Positions 18,177-27,079 of a stretch of DNA of 64,000 nucleotides are shown piece after piece. The DNA comes from Variovorax gracilis (lineage in GTDB: Bacteria > Pseudomonadota > Gammaproteobacteria > Burkholderiales > Burkholderiaceae_C). Every line of letters starts with the position of its first letter. Positions within the stretch are counted from its first letter, which is position 1. A program made the translations under genes and the position numbers. Where the stretch lies: positions 186,001 through 250,000 of the forward strand of contig NZ_JASZYF010000002.1 of the NCBI RefSeq assembly GCF_030317115.1, in the 5' to 3' direction. Below the pieces are notes generated by a model. The model had not been told where the DNA came from and made no database searches. It was given only the letters and a program-made list of their open reading frames with translations.

Positions 18177-19097
18177 GTGTTCAAGTCTCTCTTGGGATGG
18201 CTCGCAGCCGCCCTCATTGCCGGTGCGGCCCAGGCCCAGGTGCCGCCGTTCCCTTCGACCTTCAAGACCCAGGAAATCGCAGTCAACGGCACCAGGCTGC
18301 ATGTCCGCTCCGGCGGCAAGGGGCCAGCGGTGACCCTGATCCATGGCTACGGCGAGACGGGCGACATGTGGGCGCTGATGGCCGCCGACCTCATGAAGGA
18401 CCACACCGTCGTCGTGCCGGACCTGCGCGGCATGGGCCTGTCGGCCCATCCGGCCGGCGGGTTCGACAAGAAGACCCAGGCCGCAGACATCGCGCAGGTG
18501 CTCGACGCGCTCAAGATCGACAAGACCGACCTCGTCACGCACGACATCGGAAACATGGTCGGATTCGCCTTCGCCGCGCAGTACCGCGACCGCGTCGGGC
18601 GCTTCGTGCTGATCGACGCCCCCGTGCCGGGTGTCGGCCCGTGGGAGGAGATTCTCAAGAACCCGCTGCTCTGGCACTTCCGCTTCGGCGGCCCCGACAT
18701 GGAGCGCCTGGTGGCCGGCCGAGAGCGCATCTACCTCGATCGCTTCTGGAACGAGTTCTCCGCCAATCCGAAGAACTTCGACGAGGCCTCGCGCCGGCAC
18801 TACGCCAAGCTCTACGCCAGACCCGGTGCCATGCGCTCGGGCTTCGCGCAGTTCGCGGCCTTCGATCAGGATGCGGTCGACAACAAGGCCTTCCTGGCGG
18901 AGAAAGGAAAGCTGACCGTGCCCGTGATGGCAATCGGCGGCGAGAAGTCCTTCGGCCCCACCATGGCGGTCGTGATGCGCGCCGCCGCCGACAACGTCAC
19001 CGAGGGCGTGATCCCCGCCTCGGGCCACTGGATCATGGAAGAGAACCCGCAGGCGACCGTGAAGATGGTGCGCGGGTTCCTGGGCGGAGCGAGCTGA
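18177..19097 (+). CDS. Exported epoxide-hydrolase-like alpha/beta hydrolase
   Basis: 306 residues. Start GTG 18177, with GAGGAG about five bases ahead, gives a signal peptide (residues 1-20, ending AAQA). The oxyanion motif is HGYGETGDMW (56-65). The nucleophile elbow is THDIGNMVG with Asp123 as nucleophile, which separates epoxide hydrolases and haloalkane/haloacetate dehalogenases from serine esterases; His284 in SGHWIMEENP is the catalytic histidine. The PDLRGMGLS block is also typical. Substrate unknown. Single gene between the exporter and a convergent peptidase. Confidence 0.88.
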   Translation: MFKSLLGWLAAALIAGAAQAQVPPFPSTFKTQEIAVNGTRLHVRSGGKGPAVTLIHGYGETGDMWALMAADLMKDHTVVVPDLRGMGLSAHPAGGFDKKTQAADIAQVLDALKIDKTDLVTHDIGNMVGFAFAAQYRDRVGRFVLIDAPVPGVGPWEEILKNPLLWHFRFGGPDMERLVAGRERIYLDRFWNEFSANPKNFDEASRRHYAKLYARPGAMRSGFAQFAAFDQDAVDNKAFLAEKGKLTVPVMAIGGEKSFGPTMAVVMRAAADNVTEGVIPASGHWIMEENPQATVKMVRGFLGGAS

Positions 19098-19139
19098 TCG
19101 GGGGTGCGGCGAACATGCCGGAGGCCCCCGGGCTGTCGC

Positions 19140-20552
19140 CTACTGCGAAAGCTGCTTGACCATCCGGTACATGAATTCGCGGCCGTCATAGAGCCGCGGG
19201 ATCGCGACCCGCTCATCGAGGCCGTGCGCGCGCGCGTCGCTGGGCTCCGAGAAGATGCCGGAAACGCCATACATCGGGATACCGAGGTTGCGCATGAAGC
19301 GGCTGTCGGTGGCGCCGGTGCTCATCGTCGGGACGACCGGGATGCCGGGCCACATCTGCTGCGTGAGGGAATCGACCACGCCCAGCACGTCGGCGCGCAG
19401 CGGCGACGGCGGACTCTTCAGCGGCGGGTTGCTCGCTTCCATCTTGATGCGACTGCCCCCCAGCACCTTGCGCAGCGTGGCATCGACCTCGGCGGGATCG
19501 TCGTGCGGCAGGATGCGGCAGTTCACCGTCGCCTTGGCCGACTGCGGCAGCGCGTTCTCCGCATGGCCGGCCGTGATCTGCGTCGCGACGCAGGTGGTGC
19601 GCAGCGTGGCGTTGTAGAGCGCCGAGCGCGACAGGCGATCGGTCGCGGCCTCATCCGGCTTTCCTGACGCGACGGCGCGCATGTCCTCGGCCATCTGGCC
19701 AGTTTCGAACTGGGCGCTTTTCTCGAAGTAGCTGCGCGTGACGTCGGCCAGCTTCACGGGGAAGCGGAACGCACCGAGTCGGTCCAGTGCCGCGCTGAGC
19801 TCGTAGATGGGATTGGCGGGCGTGGGCAACGAGCTGTGGCCGCCGACGTCGCGCACTTCGAGCTTGTAGGTGGTGTACATCTTCTCGGCCACCTGCACCC
19901 GGTGCAGCACGGGCTTGCCGTTGTTGAGCTGGCCGCCACCGCCCTCATTGATGCCGAACTCCGCATCGAGCAGTGCGCGCTGGTTGTTCACCAGCCAGAA
20001 GGCGCCATTGGTGGGCACGTCGCCAAGCTCCTCGTCAGCCGTGAGCGCGAGCACGATATCGCGGGTGGGCTTGAAGCCCTCGCGCTTGAGCTGGCTGAAG
20101 ATCGAAACGAACGAAGCTGCCATGGCCTTGTCGTCCGACGCACCGCGAGCGGTGAAATAGCCGTCGTCTTCCTTGAGCTTGAACGGATCGGTCTTCCAAT
20201 CCGCGCGGCGAGCCTCGACGACGTCGATGTGGGCCAGCAGCAGCAGCGGCTTCTTTCCACCCGTGCCCTTGAAGCGAACGACCAGATTGCCCTTGTTGGG
20301 GTAAGGCTCGAAGAGCTGGATTTCGTCCGCCTTGAAGCCCGCATCCAGCAAGTGCTTGCGCATGGCCTGCGCAGCCTCGGTGTTGTTGCCCGTCAGATGG
20401 GTCGTGTTGATCTCGACGAGTTCCTTGTAGATGTCGTGGAAGCGCTGTTGCTCGGGCGTCAGCGGCGGCATCTGAGCGGGCGTTTGGGCACCAGCCCAGG
20501 GAGCGGCACACAGCAGGGCTGCCGCGGCGCAATGACGTAGCTTGTAATTCAT
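19140..20552 (-). CDS. M20 family metallopeptidase, exported
   Basis: 470 residues with a signal peptide (1-22, ending AGAQ). The dizinc site is readable: LLAHIDVV gives His108 and Asp110, GASDDKA gives the bridging Asp141, and TADEELGD gives catalytic-base Glu174 and Glu175; the VGGHSSLP block belongs to the lid/dimerisation domain. The family cleaves peptides or amidated amino acids in the periplasm (carboxypeptidase/dipeptidase type). Closest in style to the M20/M25/M40 group. Convergent with the hydrolase gene (42-bp gap). The 161 bp upstream (20553-20713) shows no clear feature. Confidence 0.9.
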   Translation of the reverse strand: MNYKLRHCAAAALLCAAPWAGAQTPAQMPPLTPEQQRFHDIYKELVEINTTHLTGNNTEAAQAMRKHLLDAGFKADEIQLFEPYPNKGNLVVRFKGTGGKKPLLLLAHIDVVEARRADWKTDPFKLKEDDGYFTARGASDDKAMAASFVSIFSQLKREGFKPTRDIVLALTADEELGDVPTNGAFWLVNNQRALLDAEFGINEGGGGQLNNGKPVLHRVQVAEKMYTTYKLEVRDVGGHSSLPTPANPIYELSAALDRLGAFRFPVKLADVTRSYFEKSAQFETGQMAEDMRAVASGKPDEAATDRLSRSALYNATLRTTCVATQITAGHAENALPQSAKATVNCRILPHDDPAEVDATLRKVLGGSRIKMEASNPPLKSPPSPLRADVLGVVDSLTQQMWPGIPVVPTMSTGATDSRFMRNLGIPMYGVSGIFSEPSDARAHGLDERVAIPRLYDGREFMYRMVKQLSQ

Positions 20553-20713
20553 TAGATATCAGTCTCCGGATTGAACGCTATGCAGGCCCCGCCATCCATG
20601 CGGCGGAAGCCCGATTCAGTATATGAGGCGGCCTGCAATGGACCCTGTCCCAGAAACGACGCGGGACGCGACGCAGGGACTCGGCCCGTCGGTCACGTCG
20701 AACAGTCGAGACT

Positions 20714-21343
20714 TCAGGCCCGCTGCTTCAGCGCCAGCACCGACAGGCCCGACGCGATGAAGGTCAGGCCGGCTCCGACGTTCAGGCCAGTCCCCACACG
20801 CGGATGCCGTTGAAGCCACAGCGACAGCTTCGAGGCCCAGTTCCCCAGGATGCTGAAGATGACCGCGGTCATCACCGCGAAGATGGCGCCATAGACGAGC
20901 ATCTGCACGGTCACCGAGCCCCGCCCCGCATTCACGAACTGCGGCAGGAAGGCCAGAACGAAAAGCCCCGGCTTCGGATTGAGCACATTGGACAGCAGCC
21001 CCGTGAGGAACACCTTGCGCAAGGGCTGATGCGAACTCGGCACGAAGGAAATCATGTCCCTGGACGCGAGGGCCCTGTACCCCAGCCAGAGCAGGTACAG
21101 CCCGCCGGCGGCCTTCACCACCCAGAACGCCACGGGCGATGCCTGAATGACCAACGACAGGCCGAGTGCCGCGGCGACCGTGTGGAACATGATTCCGAGC
21201 CCCGCCCCCGCGGACGACAGGCAGGCCGCTGCCCGCCCCTGGCTCAGCCCGCGGCTGATGGCCAGGATGTTGTCGGGGCCCGGCGCCAGGACGACGAGCA
21301 GACAAGCCGCCAGGTAAGTGAGGAGGATGTCTAGGGGGAACAT
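20714..21343 (-). CDS. RhtB/LysE-type amino-acid exporter
   Basis: 209 residues, about six membrane helices. The start DILLTYLAACLLVVLAPGPDNILAISRGLSQG holds the RhtB signature (PGPDxxxxxxRxLxxG). GLLSNVLNPKPGLFVLAFLPQFV is the second conserved motif (NPKxxLFxxxFxPQF). RhtB proteins export homoserine, threonine or other neutral amino acids. It is distinct in sequence from the LysE/ArgO protein at 17415. Divergent from the SDR gene at 21493 across 149 bp. Confidence 0.92.
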   Translation of the reverse strand: MFPLDILLTYLAACLLVVLAPGPDNILAISRGLSQGRAAACLSSAGAGLGIMFHTVAAALGLSLVIQASPVAFWVVKAAGGLYLLWLGYRALASRDMISFVPSSHQPLRKVFLTGLLSNVLNPKPGLFVLAFLPQFVNAGRGSVTVQMLVYGAIFAVMTAVIFSILGNWASKLSLWLQRHPRVGTGLNVGAGLTFIASGLSVLALKQRA

Positions 21344-21492
21344 GTGTTGAAGCCCGTGGCAGGAGTTGGTCGTCCGGCCGGCGATTGTCCGGCATCGGCT
21401 GCCGAAGCCCCTCTTTCGAAATGCCGAACCGCGCGTGTTCAGCCCGTGGCATTCTCCTTCGGCGATCCCGCAGAAGTATCTGGAGTGTTCCG

Positions 21493-22398
21493 ATGGTTGA
21501 AGGAAAAGTGGTTCTCGTCACCGGCGCAGGCGGTGGTATCGGGCGCGATATCGCCCTGGCCATGGCCAGTCATGGCGCACGGGTGGTGGTCAACGACATC
21601 GGCGCCGCGGTCGATGGCCAGGGGCACAACGCGGGGCCGGCGCAACAGGTGGTGGACGAAATCCACGCGCTGGGCGGCGAGGCGGTCCCCAACACCGACA
21701 GCGTGGCGGACGCTGCGAGCGCCGCGAAGATCGTGCAGTGCGCGGTCGACAACTTCGGCCGCATCGATGCCATCGTCAACAACGCCGGCATCCTGCGCGA
21801 TCGCTTCTTCCACAAGATGTCGGTGGACGAGTGGGACTCGGTCATCAAGGTGCACCTCTACGGTTCGTACTTCGTCAGCCGTGCCGCCGCGACCTTCTTC
21901 AAGGAGCAGAACTCGGGCGCCATGGTGCACATGACCTCCACTTCCGGCCTGATCGGCAACTTCGGCCAGGCCAACTACGCCGCGGCCAAGCTCGGCGTCG
22001 CGGCGCTGTCGAAGTCGATCGCTCTGGACATGCTCAAGTTCAACGTGCGCTCCAACTGCATCGCGCCCTTTGCGTGGAGCCGGATGATCGGCGCGATTCC
22101 GACCGACACCGAGGAGCAGCGCGTGCGCGTCGCCAAGATCCAGCAGATGACGCCTTCGAAGATCGCACCGCTGGCGGTCTACCTTGCCAGCGATGCGGCG
22201 AAGGAAGTCAATGGGCAGATCTTCTCGGTGCGCAACAACGAGATCTCGCTGATCAGCCAGCCGCGCCCCGTGCGCTCCATCCATCGTTCCGAGGGCTGGA
22301 CGCCGCAGACCATTGCCGAACATGCGATGCCGGCGATGCGCGCGAGCTTCTACCCGCTCGACCGTTCGGCCGACGTCTTCAGTTGGGACCCGGTCTAG
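21493..22398 (+). CDS. SDR family dehydrogenase (multifunctional-enzyme-like)
   Basis: 301 residues. The motif TGAGGGIG (10-17), NNAG (96-99), Ser149, and Tyr162/Lys166 (YAAAK) form a complete SDR active site. The acidic loop VVVNDIGAAVDG after the second strand and the extra C-terminal ~45 residues resemble the dehydrogenase domain of peroxisomal multifunctional enzyme type 2 and bacterial 3-hydroxyacyl-CoA SDRs. It likely oxidises a 3-hydroxyacyl-CoA. It precedes the acyl-CoA catabolic locus, separated by a repeat element, and may serve it. Confidence 0.88.
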   Translation: MVEGKVVLVTGAGGGIGRDIALAMASHGARVVVNDIGAAVDGQGHNAGPAQQVVDEIHALGGEAVPNTDSVADAASAAKIVQCAVDNFGRIDAIVNNAGILRDRFFHKMSVDEWDSVIKVHLYGSYFVSRAAATFFKEQNSGAMVHMTSTSGLIGNFGQANYAAAKLGVAALSKSIALDMLKFNVRSNCIAPFAWSRMIGAIPTDTEEQRVRVAKIQQMTPSKIAPLAVYLASDAAKEVNGQIFSVRNNEISLISQPRPVRSIHRSEGWTPQTIAEHAMPAMRASFYPLDRSADVFSWDPV

Positions 22399-22403
22399 CT
22401 GAG

Positions 22404-22496
22404 CTCGCCCCCAGGCTTGCCCAATTCGTGTGGCCGCCTACCCCCTGCCGGGGGCAACACCGGCGGGACGACGAAGCCGGTTCCGCGGTGTTCCAC
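22404..22496 (+). repeat. Comamonadaceae-type intergenic hairpin repeat, copy 1
   Basis: Begins six bases after the SDR stop with CTCGCCCCCAGGCTTGCCCA, runs through a CCCCCTGCCGGGGG hairpin and ends with GCCGGTTCCGCGGTGTTCCA. It aligns over its full length with copy 2 at 23495-23587 in the same orientation (most positions identical) and its first half with copy 3 at 32410-32458. All three lie immediately after a plus-strand stop codon. Such REP-like elements may stabilise or end transcripts. Confidence 0.8.
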
Positions 22497-22602
22497 GAAA
22501 TGGCGGCCCGCTGTGCGGGGTGGCCCCGGGGGGACTTGGGCGGGATTGGCGGGACAATGAGTGTCTTGTTCTCACTGCTCGGCGCGTCGGCGCCTTTCTT
22601 GC

Positions 22603-23490
22603 GTGAATCTGCATTTCGACCTTTTCGACCTGAAGCTCTTTGCCTATGTGGCTGAGGCGAGGAGCCTGACGCGTGGCGCGGACAAGGCCTGCATCTCGCT
22701 GGCCGCGGCGTCGACGCGTATCAAGCAGATGGAGGAAGCCATCGGCGGGAAGTTGCTGCACCGCAATGCGCAGGGCGTGAGCCTCACCGCGGCGGGCGAA
22801 GCGCTGCTCTATCACGCCAAGCGCGTGATGCAGCAGATGGAGCACCTGCGCATCGACATGCAGGACTTCGGCAAGGGCATCAAGGGGCACGTGCGCGTGT
22901 TCGCCAACACCACTTCCATCACCGAATACCTGCCGGAGAAGCTGGCCGGCTTTCTCACGCAGCATCCGGCCGTGCAGGTCGATCTGCGCGAGTACCTGAG
23001 CGAGGAAATCGTGCGGTCGGTGGCCGATGGCGGTGCGGACATCGGCATCCTCGCCGGCGATGTGCACACCGGGGATTTCGATGCACGGCCCTTCGGCCGC
23101 AACCATCTGGTGCTGGTGGTTCCCGCAACGCATCGCTTCGCGGGCGCGGAGTCGATGGCCTTCGTCGATACGCTCGAAGAGCAGCACGTGGGCCTGCACC
23201 ATGGCAGCGCCATCCACCGCTTCCTGCTGCGCAAGGCGGAGCTGGCCGGCCACGGCTACAGCCCCCGCATCCAGGTCGGCAGTTTCGAGGCAATCTGTCT
23301 GATGATCGAAGCAGGTGTCGGCGTCGGCGTGCTGCCGGCCTCTTCCGCAGCGCGCCTGTCACGCGCCTTGCGCATCACTACCGTGCCGCTGGCCGATGCA
23401 TGGGCCGAACGCGAACTCAAGATCGTGGCGCGCAACCGCGATCAGTTGCCTGCCTCGGCGCGCGAGCTGTTCGACTACCTGGGGGGGTGA
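22603..23490 (+). CDS. LysR-type regulator of the adjacent catabolic locus
   Basis: 295 residues from GTG 22603. The winged helix-turn-helix is FDLKLFAYVAEARSLTRGADKACISLAAASTRIKQMEEAIGG, where LAAASTRIKQME is the recognition helix. The effector domain includes VGVLPASSAARL. The start is chosen by family N-terminus; GTG 22561 is also in frame. It sits at the 3' end of the minus-strand itaconate-like operon, converging on it. The equivalent Pseudomonas locus is also controlled by a LysR-type protein, so it probably senses the substrate or a CoA intermediate (inference). Confidence 0.88.
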   Translation: MNLHFDLFDLKLFAYVAEARSLTRGADKACISLAAASTRIKQMEEAIGGKLLHRNAQGVSLTAAGEALLYHAKRVMQQMEHLRIDMQDFGKGIKGHVRVFANTTSITEYLPEKLAGFLTQHPAVQVDLREYLSEEIVRSVADGGADIGILAGDVHTGDFDARPFGRNHLVLVVPATHRFAGAESMAFVDTLEEQHVGLHHGSAIHRFLLRKAELAGHGYSPRIQVGSFEAICLMIEAGVGVGVLPASSAARLSRALRITTVPLADAWAERELKIVARNRDQLPASARELFDYLGG

Positions 23491-23494
23491 AATC

Positions 23495-23587
23495 TCCCCC
23501 CAGGCTTGCCCACTTCATGTGGCCGCCGCCCCCCTACCGGGGGCAGCACCAGCGGCCCGGCGAAGCCGGTTTCGCGGCGCTTTCCAG
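23495..23587 (+). repeat. Comamonadaceae-type intergenic hairpin repeat, copy 2
   Basis: Starts four bases after the LysR stop. It carries the same ordered blocks as copy 1: CCCCCAGGCTTGCCCA, GTGGCCGCC, the CCCCTACCGGGG hairpin, CAGCACCAGCGG, and GAAGCCGGTTTCGCGG. It fills most of the gap between the convergent LysR and CoA-ester lyase genes, so it may act as a two-way transcription boundary. Confidence 0.8.
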
Positions 23588-23612
23588 ATGGGCAGTTGAG
23601 GATGTTCCAGCG

Positions 23613-24476
23613 TCACGGGGTTTCGGGATGCTCGGGTCTCATGGCACGAAGTACCGCCTGAGCCTTCAGCACCACGGGTCGATCGACCATCTTGCCGTCG
23701 ACCGTGACCGGTGCACCACCGCTGGCCGCGTCGGCGTCGATCACTCGCCTTGCCCAGTCGAGCTGCGTCGGCGTGGGCGAGAAGCCCCGGTTGACGACTG
23801 CCACCTGCTTCGGATGAATGCACAGCTTGCCGCCGAAGCCGAAGCGCCTCGCCTGCAGTGCATCGGCTTCGATGCGCGCGGGATCGTCGATGGCGGTGCT
23901 CACCCCATCCACCGGCGGCTGCAGGCCCGCGAGGCGCGAAGCCAGCACCACCCGCGAACGGAAGTACAGCAGCTCCGGCCCGTCGCCTTCGATGTCGAGA
24001 TCGGCCTGGAAATCGATGGTGCCGAACACCAGGCGCTGCACGCCGGGCGCCGCCGCGATCTCGTCGAGCCTGTCGATGCCGCGTGCGGTTTCGACCAGTG
24101 GCAGCAAGGCGACGCCAGGCAGCGACGCGGCGATCATGCGCAGCACGGCAGCATCCTCCGCCTTGGGCAGCATCAGCGCATCGACACCCTTCCGGGCGCA
24201 CAGTGCGAGGTCGGCCGCATGCCACGGCGTGTCGGCCGCGTTGACGCGAATGCCAACGAGGGGGCCTGCACCCCCGCCGCTTTCGCGCCCGGCAAGCCAC
24301 TGCACCATCTGCGCGCGCGCCTCCACCTTGCGATCGGGCGGCACGGCGTCCTCGAGGTCGAGCACGACCGCATCCGCGCCGCTCTGGCAGGCCTTGTCGA
24401 AACGCCCGCCCTGGTGGCCAGGGACGAAGAGCAGGCTGCGGGCGACGGCCTGGCCGGGTAACGGAGCGAGCGGCAT
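23613..24476 (-). CDS. ccl: (S)-citramalyl-CoA lyase-like HpcH/CitE enzyme
   Basis: 287 residues, typical for CitE-like lyases. RSLLFVPGHQ at the N-terminus, DLEDAV (40-45, magnesium ligand), LPLVETARG, and FGGKLCIHPKQV are the family signatures. Enzymes of this family cleave 3-hydroxy-acyl-CoA thioesters in Claisen fashion; in the itaconate pathway citramalyl-CoA gives acetyl-CoA and pyruvate. Its neighbours in the same operon (CaiB transferase, hydratase, dehydrogenase, MmgE/PrpD) match the P. aeruginosa ict-ich-ccl locus, which drives the gene name. AAGGG nine bases ahead supports the start. Last gene of the operon, 12 bp after MmgE/PrpD. Confidence 0.82.
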   Translation of the reverse strand: MPLAPLPGQAVARSLLFVPGHQGGRFDKACQSGADAVVLDLEDAVPPDRKVEARAQMVQWLAGRESGGGAGPLVGIRVNAADTPWHAADLALCARKGVDALMLPKAEDAAVLRMIAASLPGVALLPLVETARGIDRLDEIAAAPGVQRLVFGTIDFQADLDIEGDGPELLYFRSRVVLASRLAGLQPPVDGVSTAIDDPARIEADALQARRFGFGGKLCIHPKQVAVVNRGFSPTPTQLDWARRVIDADAASGGAPVTVDGKMVDRPVVLKAQAVLRAMRPEHPETP

Positions 24477-24488
24477 CGGCGAAACCCT

Positions 24489-25844
24489 TCAGCCCAGAAG
24501 CCGCCCGACGCGCGGCTCGCCCGCCAAGCTCCAGATGCGCTGGCACAGCGCCTGCGCCTCCTGCGCCGTGGCAGCCTCGCCGTAATGCGTCAGCCGCTTC
24601 ATCTTGTCCTCGATCTCCGCACGGCTCAGGGTGTTGCCGGGGTCGCCCTTGGGCTCGTCGACCCGGCCCGACAGCGTGCGGCCGTCGGTCGTGGTCACGC
24701 TGACCTTGCCGATCCAGCGCGCGGGGTAGGCGGCGTCGACCTCTCGGTCGAGTTCCATCATCACCTTGTCGCGGAAGGCAGCGACCTCGGGCGCGAGAAA
24801 GTCGCGGTCGAACTCGGTCAGGCCCGCCCGGCCATGCACCGCGATCAGGCCCAGCACCGTGCCCATGGAGAACTTGCCCTGGTGCACCGTGGCCGGCACC
24901 ACCACGCGGCCCAGCACGTCGATGGCACCCTGGTGCACGTGCGTCACGACGCGCTGGACATCGCCGGCCTTCAGGCCGTTTTGCGACATCACTTGCAGCA
25001 GTGCATCCGCGGCGGGGTGCGTGTGGCGGCAGGACGCATGGAACTTGAACGAGGTCTCGGCCAGCGCCCAGCGCGTGCCCAGGCCGTCGGTCAGGCGCGC
25101 CGGATCGGAATCGGTCGACATGCCTGCGCCCAGGCCCTGCGCGCCTTCGAGCACGCGCGCCGCGCCGGTGAAACCGTCCTGCGCCAGATAGGCCGACATG
25201 AGGCCGCTGGCCGCCGCATGGGCGCAATGCAGTTGCTTCGAATCCGCGGCGTCGCGCAGGAACTCCCACACGCCCGCCGACTGCGTACCGGCCGAGCCGA
25301 AGGCGTGCAGCATCTGATCGGGCGAAAGTCCGAGCAGACGGCCGACCGCCGCCGCAGCAGCCAGGGTGCCTGCGGTGGCCGTGGTGTGAAAGGTCCGGTA
25401 ATGCGAGCGGCCGAGGAATTCGCCGACGCGGATGCCGACCTCATAGCCGGCCACCACTGCCGTCAGCAGTTGAGCACCGCTCGCACCCAGCGCCTGCGCG
25501 GTCGCGAGCGCAGGCGCAAGAACAACCGCCGCCGGATGGAACACGGAGCCGTTGTGCACATCGTCCTGCTCCACGTAGTGCGAGGCCGCGGCATTCACGA
25601 GCGCAGCGAAGACCGGCGACGTGGTGCCGCGCGAGATCAGCACTTCGCTCGGCCCTTCGGCCGGCCCCATCATCTCGGCGAAGCGCTGGATGCTGCGCAC
25701 CGGCCGCGCCGAGCGCGCAGCGAGCACGGAGCCGAGCCAGTCGAGCATCAGGTCCTCGGCGCGTCGGATCACCGGCTCGGGAATCTGCTCGAACGAGAGG
25801 TCGGCTGCAAAGGCGGCCAGCGCCTGACTTGGATGCTTGTGCAT
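24489..25844 (-). CDS. MmgE/PrpD family protein
   Basis: 451 residues. ALAAFAADLSFEQIPEPVIRRAEDLMLDWLGSVLAA is the family N-terminus; YVEQDDVHNGSVFHPAAVVLAPALA holds the conserved D-D-x-H...HP region, and FKFHASCRHTHPAADALL is the second signature. The family includes 2-methylcitrate dehydratase and cis-aconitate decarboxylase (itaconate-forming). Its position between the lyase and CoA-transferase parallels PA0881 of the P. aeruginosa itaconate locus, whose exact role I do not know to be settled. I would not call it PrpD: no methylcitrate synthase or methylisocitrate lyase is here. Confidence 0.87.
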   Translation of the reverse strand: MHKHPSQALAAFAADLSFEQIPEPVIRRAEDLMLDWLGSVLAARSARPVRSIQRFAEMMGPAEGPSEVLISRGTTSPVFAALVNAAASHYVEQDDVHNGSVFHPAAVVLAPALATAQALGASGAQLLTAVVAGYEVGIRVGEFLGRSHYRTFHTTATAGTLAAAAAVGRLLGLSPDQMLHAFGSAGTQSAGVWEFLRDAADSKQLHCAHAAASGLMSAYLAQDGFTGAARVLEGAQGLGAGMSTDSDPARLTDGLGTRWALAETSFKFHASCRHTHPAADALLQVMSQNGLKAGDVQRVVTHVHQGAIDVLGRVVVPATVHQGKFSMGTVLGLIAVHGRAGLTEFDRDFLAPEVAAFRDKVMMELDREVDAAYPARWIGKVSVTTTDGRTLSGRVDEPKGDPGNTLSRAEIEDKMKRLTHYGEAATAQEAQALCQRIWSLAGEPRVGRLLG

Positions 25845-25888
25845 GGCAAAGGTCGATCAAGAAGTGAGGAAAAAGGAGCGGGGCCGTC

Positions 25889-27079
25889 TCATACCGCCCC
25901 ATCGGCGCGCAGGGCAGAGATCGCTGCCGCGTCGTAGCCGATCTCGGCCAGGACCGCGTCCGTGTGCTGCCCCAGCGTGGGAACCGCATCCATTCGCGGA
26001 TCCCACTCGCGCGGCATGCCCGGCGGCCACAGCGCGGGAATCGCGCCCGCGCCGGTGCCGACCTCGGTCCAGCGTTCGCGTGCACGCAGTTGCGGGTGCG
26101 CCCACACGTCCTGCATGGTGTTGGCCTGCGCGTTCGCGATCTGGGCCGCGTCGAGGCGCTCGATGATTTGCGCCGCGCTGAAGGGCGCGAAGGCCTGGAC
26201 GATGATTTCGCGCAGTGCGTCGCGCGACGCCGTCCGCAGCGTATTGGAGGCAAAGCGCGCGTCTGTTGCCAGCCCAGGCTGCTCCAGCACCTTGGCGCAG
26301 AAGACTTGCCACTCGCGCTCGTTCTGCAAGCCCAGCATCACCATCTTGCCGTCGCCGGCCGGGAACGGACCATAGGGGTAGATGGTGGCGTGCGCGGCCC
26401 CTGCTCGCGGCGGCGGTGCAGCGCCCTCGAATGCGTAATACATGGGGAAGCTCATCCACTCGACCATGCTCTCCAGCATCGAGACGTCGATGCGGCAGCC
26501 CTTGCCCGTCTTGCCGCGCTGCAGCAGCGCCGCGAGGATGTTGCTGTACGCGTACATGCCCGCCGCGATGTCGGCGATCGAGCAGCCGGCCTTTGCCATC
26601 TCGTCGGGCGTTCCGGTGACCGACAGGAAACCGGACTCGCTCTGGATCAGCAGGTCGTAGGCCTTCTTGTCGCGATAGGGGCCGGGCTGTGCCGCATCAT
26701 CGCCATAGCCGGAGATGTCGCAGACGATCAGCCCCTCGTGCTCCGCCGACAGCGCCTCGTACGACAGACCCAGCCGCGCAGCGGCGCCGGGCGCGAGGTT
26801 TTGCACCAGCACGTCGGCCTCGGCGACGAGGCGCTTGAGCACGTCCTGTCCCTGCGGATGCTTCACGTCCAGCGTGAGGCTTTCCTTGGAGCGATTGGTC
26901 CAGACGAAATGCGAAGCCATGCCCTTCACGCGCTGGTCGTAGGCGCGCGCGAAGTCGCCGGTGCCCGGACGCTCGACCTTGATGACGCGCGCGCCCAGGT
27001 CGGCCAACTGGCGCGTGCAGAACGGCGCCGCGATGGCATGTTCAAGCGTGACGACGGTAATGCCTTCGAGCGGACGCAT
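25889..27079 (-). CDS. ict: CaiB/BaiF CoA-transferase (itaconate CoA-transferase-like)
   Basis: 396 residues, full length for class III CoA-transferases. The N-terminus PLEGITVVTLEHAIAAPFCTRQLADLGARVIKVERPGTGDFAR is the family signature. DISGYGDDAAQPGPY and KKAYDLLIQSESG give catalytic Asp142, which forms the acyl-anhydride. The enzyme moves CoA from a donor such as succinyl-CoA to an organic acid. AGGAG six bases ahead fixes ATG 27079, which overlaps the dehydrogenase stop by one base (TGATG). By context this would activate itaconate or a related C5 acid. Confidence 0.87.
   Translation of the reverse strand: MRPLEGITVVTLEHAIAAPFCTRQLADLGARVIKVERPGTGDFARAYDQRVKGMASHFVWTNRSKESLTLDVKHPQGQDVLKRLVAEADVLVQNLAPGAAARLGLSYEALSAEHEGLIVCDISGYGDDAAQPGPYRDKKAYDLLIQSESGFLSVTGTPDEMAKAGCSIADIAAGMYAYSNILAALLQRGKTGKGCRIDVSMLESMVEWMSFPMYYAFEGAAPPPRAGAAHATIYPYGPFPAGDGKMVMLGLQNEREWQVFCAKVLEQPGLATDARFASNTLRTASRDALREIIVQAFAPFSAAQIIERLDAAQIANAQANTMQDVWAHPQLRARERWTEVGTGAGAIPALWPPGMPREWDPRMDAVPTLGQHTDAVLAEIGYDAAAISALRADGAV

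Noticed and set aside
24489..25844. Naming the MmgE/PrpD protein as 2-methylcitrate dehydratase (prpD)
   Set aside because: No methylcitrate synthase, methylisocitrate lyase or prpR-type regulator is present; the context fits the itaconate-type locus instead.
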